This document shows positions 30,924-38,094 of a stretch of DNA of 38,094 nucleotides, in pieces; position 1 is the first letter of the stretch, and every line of letters starts with the position of its first letter. The position numbers were made by a program, and so were the translations under genes. The notes under the pieces are model-generated. The model was not told the DNA's origin and searched no databases. It worked only from the letters and a program-made list of their open reading frames with translations. Origin of the DNA: Planctomycetota bacterium (GTDB lineage: Bacteria > Planctomycetota > Planctomycetia > Pirellulales > JADFKK01); the NCBI GenBank assembly GCA_022564995.1, contig JADFKK010000036.1, forward strand, positions 1 through 38,094, read 5' to 3'.

Positions 30924-33900
30924 ATGCCCAAACGCCACAAGCCGCAGCGCCGGCGAAGCAGCGCCCCGGCCGTCCGCCGTGCCCTCGTCTCTCGCAAGCT
31001 CCGCTTTGAGCGGCTGGAAGCCCGCCGGATGCTGGCAGTGATGATTTTTCAGGATGGCGAGAGTCTGACCATTGGTTCGGACCTTGTTGACCGCAGCGCC
31101 AATGACACTGCACGAGGCCAAGTCTACATCTACGCCGCCGACACGTTTGCAGCGAACGGAATTGTTTCGGAGTGGAGTTTCTTTGACAACGATGGAAGCG
31201 GTCGCAACGTGACGCCGCTGGTGCTGCAGGTTATCGATGACAACGGCGTCACGGATTACACGGTTCGCGGTATTGGGACAACGGTGACAAGCAATGCCGG
31301 CGGTGTGCAGACGCAAATTGTCGACATTGTTGCTGGTAGCGGTGTCTTGGTCTCGGGGCAATACACTTTCGGACTTTATGACGGCGCCATTAACGATCTG
31401 GGCGATGGTGCGATTAGTCTAGGATCGACGAACGGAGGCGTCGTCGACGCCACAATCAACAGTCCGCTCGGCGACTGGGTTTTTACGCCTACGCAATCAT
31501 TTACGCTGTCACTTGGCACAACCTTTTCGGTGTCGCCTGATATAGGCGAAGTGCAATTGAATACTGGCGGAGACGGATCCAGCAACAATCGAACGTATTC
31601 CGCCCAGATGACGATTGTTGACGATGGTGATTATTCCGTACCTCTGGTTACTATCGATCCGCTGGGAAGTCTGGTTTATGTCACGCAAGGTTTGCGTAGC
31701 ATAAGTTCCCCGGGTGAGACGGACACCTTGCAGGTTGCCATTGACGGCGGCCAAAACGTGACGATCCTCATCGATCCGTTCGACGGGCTTCAACCGGCGG
31801 TTCAATGGCACGATTCCGGTGGCACGCTGCTGGCCGAGGCGACTTCGGCCGCGGCTGGTCGCACGCTCGTATTGACAAACGTGCCGGTTACCGCCACGGA
31901 CACCTACACGATGACCGTGACCGGACTCGGCGGAACAACCGGCCAGTTCATCGGGCGTGTGCTGCTGAACGCCGACGTCGAGATCGAAGCCCATGGCGGA
32001 GCAGCGAACGACGACCCGGCGTCGGCGCAAGACCTGGAGCCGGCGATACTGCCGCTCGGCGATGGTTCGGCACAGCGCGGCGCCATCGTGGGTTCCAACG
32101 CAGACAGCGACGACTGGTATCGCTTTGCCTTGGCCGACGGCGAGTCGGCAATGGTGGCCTTGAGCGGGCTGGCGGGCGGAGTGCCTGCGGTCGAATTGTA
32201 TGATGTCGTCGGCACACGACTGGCGATGTCCGCCGTCGGTGCGGATGGACTTGTCAGCATCGGACCCTTTAGCGACACATCGAGTGATGGACGGGCGGAA
32301 GACTATTTCATCCGCATCATCGGCGGCGGCTCGACCGACTTGCCGGTGACGGACGGACTCGTGTTGCACCTCGACGCCATGCAGATCGAACAGGAGGCGG
32401 GCACGCTCGTCAGTCAATGGGACGATCTTTCGGGTAGCGGCAATCATGCCAGTATCAGCTTCGGCGATCCGACCCTGGTGGCCTCGCGCATCAACGGTCA
32501 ACCGGCCGTGCAGTTCGACGGCGACGACTATCTGCGGACCGTGACCCAGTTCGGTTCGCAGTACACCGTTTTCTCCGTCGCCACATTGGACGGCGGTCGT
32601 AACGGAAGGCTGGTCTCTTCAGGCAGCGTCAACTGGTTGATGGGATACTGGATGAATCGCGAGGGCGTGTTCTACGCGGGCGGCTGGGTTGTCAATGACT
32701 GTGGGGCGGCTGGCGTGTCTTGCCCGCCGGATACCAATCCCGACCTTTATGTCGCTACGTCTACTGCCGGCGGCCAGTCGAAGAGGCTCTTTCGCGACGG
32801 CGCGCTGATCGGCGGCCCGAACGGTGCCGGGGGAAACACTCCCATCGGATCGCTCGAGTTGGGCTCTTCGCTGGGAAGTGAACCTTCCAACGGCAGCGTC
32901 GGTGAGATCGTGATCTACGACCGCGTCCTCGCCGCCGATGAGCTTGACGACGTCGGCCTGTTCTTGGCGCGAAAATGGGGCCTGGACGCCTACGGAAACC
33001 CAAATCCCGGAGTCGCCGCCGGGCTTGCGCCGCCGAGTGACGATTACACGCTGGTCGTAACCCGCAATGCGCAGTTTGCCGTCAACGAGCCGGGCGTGCC
33101 GCAGGACTTGACGCTCGACGGCGTGGTTGTGGGTTATCTGGACGGCGGTAGGGCTGACGGCGTCGGCCTCATCGACCCGCCGCAACCTGGGCTCGCAACC
33201 GAGTGGCACCCTGGCGCCGGCGACATTGGTCTGGGTGCGCTTGCCACGTTCTTCGATGCGAATTCCCCCACGATTCCGGTGTTTTCAAGTGTGCAACCTT
33301 TCGTCGGCTCGTTTAATCTGGCAGGCGGCATCGGAGTCCCATCGGTGGTCGTCGCCGCCGGACAAAACGTCGGCAGCAGCCGAGCCGTTCGTTGGTCTGG
33401 GGAGATTCTGATTCCAGAACCAGGCACGTACAACTTCAAAGACGGCGTCGACCAATCAACCCGGCTGATCATCGACGGCCAGACGATCATCTCGGACAGT
33501 CTGTGGACGACCTTCAACGGCACAGGCGGACAAGGTAGCGACATTTCGCCGGCCACGTTTGCCACCGCCGGTTGGAAGCATATCGAGTTTATCATGTCTG
33601 AAACCAGTAGTGGTGTTCAGTCTGCGTTGTACTGGGACTACGACCCGCTGCTCGGTCTCAACCAAAACACGGCTTTTCCGGCGACCGACAATGCACCCGC
33701 GGGCCTCGGCGCATTGATACCCACCCAGTTCGTACGCACCGGATTCGGCGACGCTTTTCGGGACTTTGACGTGAGCGTCCTGACCGGAGATATTTTGGTC
33801 ATTTCCACAACCACACCGTCGGACGGAGCGGGCGAGTTCGTCAACTTATTCAATCCGCGGATTGAACTCCTTGATCCATCGTCTAGGTTGGTTGCCAGTG

Positions 33901-36900
33901 ACGACGACGGCGCCGGCGACGGGCGTAATGCTTCGTTGACGCACACCGCGACCAAGTCGGGCCAGTATACGGTCCGCGTCTTGTCGGCGGGCGAAACCGC
34001 GGGCGAGTTCGTCTTGCATGTCACAGGTCACAGCGGTTCGCTGCCGGCCTTCGCGGTCAGCTCGATCGATCCGGCGGACGGAGCGCTCACAGCCACCAAT
34101 CCGGTTACCGTCACCGTAGAATTCAGCGACAGCTTGCTGCTCCCGTCGCTCGATGCGACCGATCTTACGATCGACGGAGTGCCGGCGCGTCGTTTCGACG
34201 TGTTGGATCACAATACCGTACGGTTTCTCTTCGATCAGGTGCTTTCTGACGGCGACCACAACGTGAACATCGCGGCCGGCTCGATGATCGACTTGCAAGG
34301 AACCTCCATCGAAGCGCTGAGCAGTACGCTGGTGATTGCACGCGAGATTTCCGGAACGCTGACGAGCGACCTTACGCTGAGTGGTGAATGGCGAGTGATT
34401 GATGACTTGGTCGTCCCCGCCGGAGTCACGTTGACGATCGAACCCGGGGCTCAACTCACGTTCGAGCCCGGGGTGGAACTTACGGTGCGTGGGCGGATCG
34501 TGGCGGTCGGAACGCCGCAGCAGCGAATTCGGCTGGTCGGCGTGACGGGCGAATCGAAGTGGGACGGCATTCACCTTCGCGATTCTTTGGAAGACAACAT
34601 CTTTGCTTACGTTGACATCGCCGATGCCCAGTCGAGCGACGGGTCGATCGGGGCGTTTGCCTCGGTGTTGACGATCGACAACGTGACGTTCGCCGGGTCG
34701 CGACGCCGCTACGTTCGCGTCGTTAATGCGTCGGCCGTGATCCGTAACAGCATCTTTCCCGACCGCTTCGGCCCGGACGAGGTGCCCGGCGCCGGCGACG
34801 ACAACACGGTCGAGATGATCACTGGCAGCGGCATCATGACTGGCGGGCAGATGATTATCGAGGGCAACACGTTCGGCACGAACAAGGGTCACAACGACAT
34901 CATTGATTTCTCCGGACCCGTGCGGCCCGCGCCGATCTTGCAGGTGCTCAACAACGTCTTCCTGGGCACCGCCGATGAAATGCTCGATCTGGGCGGCGAC
35001 GCCTACATCGAAGGCAACGTCTTCATGCACGTCCGCCGAGATGAATTCAACACGAGCAGCGGACACACCAACGCGATCAGCACGGGCGATGGCCCGGTCG
35101 GTGCGACGATCGTCCTGGTCCGCAACGTGTTCTACGACGTCGAGCACGTGATCGACCTGGAAGACGACCACCTGGCCGTGCTGGAACACAACACGATCGT
35201 CGGCATCACGCCCGACGGCCCGGACCCGGGCAACGGAACGCCGCAAGAGTATTCGGTCGTCAATCTGGTGATCGTCAATCGCAATGCCCCCGGTCGCGGC
35301 GCCCACTTGGAAGGCAACATTATTGTCGACGTACCGGAGCGAATCTTCGGCGAGCCCGACACGGCGCGCAACGGATCGCCCGCTGCGCTCTCGGACCTCG
35401 TCCTCAACAACACACTGTTGCCAAGCGAGCGATGTAGCGACGTCATCGGCCAGCGGCCCGGCACGATCATGGACCTGGGCACGAACATCCTTTGCGGCGA
35501 TCCGCTGTTGGCGGACGTGGCCGGCGGTGATTTCTCGCTACTGCCCGGCTCGCCGGCGATCGGCGCCGGTGTGCATGGTCTCGATCTGGGCGCCTTGGTG
35601 CCCGCCGGAGCGACGCTCTCCGATTGGCCCGCGCTGACGTTCGAGGACTTCGCCGATTTCACCGTCGACGGTCCGGGCGTCGTCGAATACCGGTATCGCC
35701 TGGACGGCGACCTATGGGGCAATCGCAGCGCCGTCGACGCACCCATCGCACTGACCTCGCTGGCCGACGGCCTGCACGAGTTAGAAGTGATCGGCCGCAA
35801 CTACGCCGGCGTCTGGCAGGACGAGGCGGACGCGGTGGTGCGGAGTTGGACCGTCGACTCGACGATACCGCATCCGGTGGCCACAGGCGACAGCTATTCG
35901 ACCGACGAAGACGTGCCCCTCATTGTCAACGCAGCCATCGGCGTGCTGGTGAACGACTTCGAGATTCCACCCACCGCACTGACCGCCGTGCTCATCGACG
36001 ACGTCGACCACGGCACGCTCAGCCTCAACTCCGACGGCTCATTCACGTACACGCCCGAACAGGACTTCTTCGGCAGCGATACGTTCACTTACGTGGCCAA
36101 TGACGGCCTGCTCGATTCGTCGCTGGCCACCGTCACGATCACCGTCGAAGCGGTCAACGACGTGCCGGTGGCGGTGGATGATGCGTACATCGTCGAAGCG
36201 GGCCAGACGCTCGGGGCAAGCTCGTCCTACGAGCAGGTGATCGTCGCGGCCGGCCCGGTCGGCTATTGGCGGCTGGGCGAGGCGGCCGGTTCGACGACGA
36301 CCGTGGACGTCACGGGGGTCCACGATGGCGCCTACGAGAACTTCACCGCGGGCGATTTCCAGCGACCCGGCGTTGTGTCGGGCGATCCAGATACGTCCGT
36401 CATGTTCGACGGTGTCGACAATCAGGTCACCGTGCCGCACTCGGACGAGTTGACCATCACCGGCGATCTGACCGTGGAATTCTGGATGTACAAGACGGCC
36501 GAAGCGGACCGCTGGCAACGTCTTGTGGGCAAGGGATCGGACAATACGCGAACTTTCGGTGTGTGGGAAGAGCCGGGAAACGTCAAAAAGATTCACTTCC
36601 AGCAATACGACGGATCCCGCAACAAGGTAGTGTTTTTCGCAAGCAATTCCAACGTGGAACTCAACCAATGGCACTACGTCGTCGCCACTGTCGAAGGCAG
36701 CACTGCGAAGATTTACATCGACGGCGCGCTCGATTCGCAAAGCACACGCAGTGGCGTGGTTGGCATTGACAATCAGCCGTTGACTATCGGCGGCAGAATC
36801 GGCGGTAACCTACTCCACGAGATCGATGTCTTTCCCGGCCGGTTGGACGAGGTGGCCATCTACGATCGTGCCCTCTCGGCCGCCGAAATCGACGAGCACT

Positions 36901-38094
36901 TCCGACTTGTCGCCAATCAAGACGGGGCCTCGGCGCAGGGCGTGTTGACCAACGATCTGGACAACGACGGCGACGAGCTTTCCGCCCTGCTCGTCGAGAA
37001 CGTCACCAGCGGAACGCTCGATTTGGCCGTCGATGGCTCCTTTACTTACACTGCGCTGGAAAACTTCGTAGGCCTCGACCGCTTCACGTACCGCGCCGAC
37101 GACGGGCAGGATCTGTCGAACGTGGCCACCGTCACCATCGCAGTCGGCTCGCTGGAAGACGCCACGACGGTCGTCGACGACGCGTACGTGGCGAGGGCAG
37201 GAAAAACGCTCACGGTCGACGCCGACCTCGGTGTTCTGGCCAACGATCTCGATCCGCACGGCGATCCATTGATTGCCATGGTCATCAAGGAGCCGCGGCA
37301 CGGAGAGTTGACGCTGGAGGAGGACGGGTCGTTTTCTTACGCACCGGAGGCAGGTTTTACTGGGGTCGACTCCTTCACCTATCGGACGAGCGACGGAACG
37401 TCTCTGAGCGGTGTGGCCACCGTCACGATCACGGTCGAGCCAGGCGGCACGTTCGTCGCCGGCCGGTTCGTGTTCTATAACGGCTCGGCATTCGACGGAA
37501 ACGACCCGACCGTCAATTCGCTCGACGAGGAGGCCATCGCCACCGATAAATCGGCCCTGCTGCCGGGCGAGGCGGCGACGCTGGCCAACTACACCAGCTT
37601 CCCGGGCGGCATCACCGGCGTGATGATCGACGTCAACGAACTGGCCGACCCCGACGACATCGACTCGCGGCAGTTTGAGTTCCGCGCCGGCAACACGGCC
37701 GACCCGTCCTCTTGGATGCCGGCGCCGCGACCCAATCGCATTGTCGTCCGCGAAGGCGCCGGCGTGCTCGGCTCCGACCGCATCACGCTCACCTGGCCGC
37801 ACGGCGCCCTGCAAAACACCTGGCTGCAAGTCACGCTCAAAGCCACCGGCGACACGGGTCTGACGGAGCCGGACGTGTTCTACTTCGGCAGCGCCGTGGG
37901 CGACACGGGAGCCGGCAATCGGGCGAACGTAGTACTCGTTGACGAAGTCGACGCGGCGGCCGTGCTGGCCGGCGCAGTCGATCCTGCCGCCGTCGACAAC
38001 GTGCATGATCTCAACCGCGACGCACGAGTCGACGCCGCGGACCTGCAAATCGTCGAAGACAACCCGCGCGACGCCCAAAACGGACTTCGGCTGA
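30924..38094 (+). CDS. Giant modular surface protein (partial, runs off the window)
   Basis: One uninterrupted frame of 2390 codons with no stop before the edge. The basic N-terminus with RFERLEARRMLA (27-38) is the planctomycete extracellular export motif. Domains in order (approximate residues): beta-rich region (40-350), PPC-like (355-470), LamG-like (472-690), PA14-like (820-905), PPC-like (946-1034), Ig/SbsA-like (1042-1135), right-handed beta-helix (1143-1545), Ig-like (1570-1645), cadherin-like (1653-1743), a second cadherin-like domain split by a LamG domain (1750-2075, insert about 1767-1997), a third cadherin-like domain (2080-2173), and a C-terminal region ending in a dockerin-like calcium motif (HDLNRDARVDAADL). 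The dockerin near the edge suggests the true end is close. Probably an adhesin or polysaccharide-binding cell-surface protein; no catalytic site was recognised. A sigma-70 type promoter precedes it; the ribosome site is weak. Confidence 0.9.
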   Translation, partial: MPKRHKPQRRRSSAPAVRRALVSRKLRFERLEARRMLAVMIFQDGESLTIGSDLVDRSANDTARGQVYIYAADTFAANGIVSEWSFFDNDGSGRNVTPLVLQVIDDNGVTDYTVRGIGTTVTSNAGGVQTQIVDIVAGSGVLVSGQYTFGLYDGAINDLGDGAISLGSTNGGVVDATINSPLGDWVFTPTQSFTLSLGTTFSVSPDIGEVQLNTGGDGSSNNRTYSAQMTIVDDGDYSVPLVTIDPLGSLVYVTQGLRSISSPGETDTLQVAIDGGQNVTILIDPFDGLQPAVQWHDSGGTLLAEATSAAAGRTLVLTNVPVTATDTYTMTVTGLGGTTGQFIGRVLLNADVEIEAHGGAANDDPASAQDLEPAILPLGDGSAQRGAIVGSNADSDDWYRFALADGESAMVALSGLAGGVPAVELYDVVGTRLAMSAVGADGLVSIGPFSDTSSDGRAEDYFIRIIGGGSTDLPVTDGLVLHLDAMQIEQEAGTLVSQWDDLSGSGNHASISFGDPTLVASRINGQPAVQFDGDDYLRTVTQFGSQYTVFSVATLDGGRNGRLVSSGSVNWLMGYWMNREGVFYAGGWVVNDCGAAGVSCPPDTNPDLYVATSTAGGQSKRLFRDGALIGGPNGAGGNTPIGSLELGSSLGSEPSNGSVGEIVIYDRVLAADELDDVGLFLARKWGLDAYGNPNPGVAAGLAPPSDDYTLVVTRNAQFAVNEPGVPQDLTLDGVVVGYLDGGRADGVGLIDPPQPGLATEWHPGAGDIGLGALATFFDANSPTIPVFSSVQPFVGSFNLAGGIGVPSVVVAAGQNVGSSRAVRWSGEILIPEPGTYNFKDGVDQSTRLIIDGQTIISDSLWTTFNGTGGQGSDISPATFATAGWKHIEFIMSETSSGVQSALYWDYDPLLGLNQNTAFPATDNAPAGLGALIPTQFVRTGFGDAFRDFDVSVLTGDILVISTTTPSDGAGEFVNLFNPRIELLDPSSRLVASDDDGAGDGRNASLTHTATKSGQYTVRVLSAGETAGEFVLHVTGHSGSLPAFAVSSIDPADGALTATNPVTVTVEFSDSLLLPSLDATDLTIDGVPARRFDVLDHNTVRFLFDQVLSDGDHNVNIAAGSMIDLQGTSIEALSSTLVIAREISGTLTSDLTLSGEWRVIDDLVVPAGVTLTIEPGAQLTFEPGVELTVRGRIVAVGTPQQRIRLVGVTGESKWDGIHLRDSLEDNIFAYVDIADAQSSDGSIGAFASVLTIDNVTFAGSRRRYVRVVNASAVIRNSIFPDRFGPDEVPGAGDDNTVEMITGSGIMTGGQMIIEGNTFGTNKGHNDIIDFSGPVRPAPILQVLNNVFLGTADEMLDLGGDAYIEGNVFMHVRRDEFNTSSGHTNAISTGDGPVGATIVLVRNVFYDVEHVIDLEDDHLAVLEHNTIVGITPDGPDPGNGTPQEYSVVNLVIVNRNAPGRGAHLEGNIIVDVPERIFGEPDTARNGSPAALSDLVLNNTLLPSERCSDVIGQRPGTIMDLGTNILCGDPLLADVAGGDFSLLPGSPAIGAGVHGLDLGALVPAGATLSDWPALTFEDFADFTVDGPGVVEYRYRLDGDLWGNRSAVDAPIALTSLADGLHELEVIGRNYAGVWQDEADAVVRSWTVDSTIPHPVATGDSYSTDEDVPLIVNAAIGVLVNDFEIPPTALTAVLIDDVDHGTLSLNSDGSFTYTPEQDFFGSDTFTYVANDGLLDSSLATVTITVEAVNDVPVAVDDAYIVEAGQTLGASSSYEQVIVAAGPVGYWRLGEAAGSTTTVDVTGVHDGAYENFTAGDFQRPGVVSGDPDTSVMFDGVDNQVTVPHSDELTITGDLTVEFWMYKTAEADRWQRLVGKGSDNTRTFGVWEEPGNVKKIHFQQYDGSRNKVVFFASNSNVELNQWHYVVATVEGSTAKIYIDGALDSQSTRSGVVGIDNQPLTIGGRIGGNLLHEIDVFPGRLDEVAIYDRALSAAEIDEHFRLVANQDGASAQGVLTNDLDNDGDELSALLVENVTSGTLDLAVDGSFTYTALENFVGLDRFTYRADDGQDLSNVATVTIAVGSLEDATTVVDDAYVARAGKTLTVDADLGVLANDLDPHGDPLIAMVIKEPRHGELTLEEDGSFSYAPEAGFTGVDSFTYRTSDGTSLSGVATVTITVEPGGTFVAGRFVFYNGSAFDGNDPTVNSLDEEAIATDKSALLPGEAATLANYTSFPGGITGVMIDVNELADPDDIDSRQFEFRAGNTADPSSWMPAPRPNRIVVREGAGVLGSDRITLTWPHGALQNTWLQVTLKATGDTGLTEPDVFYFGSAVGDTGAGNRANVVLVDEVDAAAVLAGAVDPAAVDNVHDLNRDARVDAADLQIVEDNPRDAQNGLRL

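Noticed and set aside
30192..30997. Overlapping long frames on both strands in the low-complexity region
   Set aside because: Composition is repetitive, there is no domain, and the plus-strand frame would end just as the promoter of the giant gene begins.
31509..38078. Several long minus-strand open frames (330-486 codons) across the right end
   Set aside because: They are mirror frames of one continuous plus-strand gene with clear domains, have no domains of their own, and are a known artefact of GC-rich codon usage.
1..38094. CRISPR arrays, tRNA or rRNA genes, intact transposases
   Set aside because: I looked for regular direct repeats, tRNA T-arm patterns and transposase motifs by eye and saw none. 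The palindromic repeats are irregular in spacing and have no spacers of constant length.

Overview
The window is a GC-rich piece of a planctomycete chromosome, most likely from the Pirellulales and probably from an uncultured lineage. This placement rests on protein families rather than on any marker gene. They are a giant surface protein with the planctomycete extracellular export motif (RFERLEARRMLA), a DUF1592/DUF1552 pair, a Pirellula-type heme-binding module, an SHD1-LRR protein, an ECF sigma factor overlapping a Ser/Thr kinase gene, and a formylglycine sulfatase. No rRNA, tRNA, CRISPR array or intact transposase gene was seen.

Layout. 1-1.5 kb: the end of one gene and a broken LamG/cadherin/dockerin surface-protein gene full of small palindromic repeats. 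1.5-2.9 kb (-): sulfatase. 3.3-7.8 kb (+): a membrane anti-sigma-like protein, CsrA, a BON-domain protein, a secreted helical protein, an LCAT-like lipoprotein hydrolase and an internally deleted ferredoxin-NADP reductase. 8-8.7 kb (-): a Crp/Fnr regulator. 9-12.6 kb (+): a small protein, then an ECF sigma factor overlapping a Ser/Thr kinase with a decayed anti-sigma domain and a Cache-like sensor. 12.6-13.9 kb (-): an HTH protein and a SpoIIE-like phosphatase with altered metal ligands. 14.2-19.4 kb (-): a tight four-gene operon of octaheme cytochrome c, triheme cytochrome c lipoprotein, protoglobin-SpoIIE fusion and Crp/Fnr regulator. 19.6-25.2 kb (-): SHD1-LRR protein, TolC-type channel, MacB-type ATPase and ankyrin protein, with an RHS relic between the first two. 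25.5-29.2 kb (-): the DUF1552/DUF1592 pair. 29.4-30.1 kb (-): a frameshifted beta-propeller pseudogene. 30.1-30.9 kb: a repeat-rich noncoding stretch. 30.9 kb to the end (+): one open frame of at least 2390 codons for a modular surface protein that leaves the window unfinished.

How the genes may work together. The centre of the window is rich in signalling and redox genes. The cytochrome-globin-Crp operon reads as a self-regulating respiratory module: electron carriers on the outside, and inside a heme sensor for O2, NO or CO that feeds a phosphatase output and a Crp-type regulator. The ECF/kinase pair is a second signalling unit, likely controlled by phosphorylation instead of a zinc anti-sigma factor.

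Two cross-cutting patterns stand out. First, at least five sequence families of short palindromes share a GTAG tetranucleotide beside the hairpin, often in inverted pairs. This is the hallmark of REP/BIME elements mobilised by REP-associated tyrosine transposases, and in several places the GTAG supplies a gene's TAG stop codon. Second, two genes (the reductase and the globin-phosphatase) carry clean in-frame internal deletions at short direct repeats that remove catalytically important segments.
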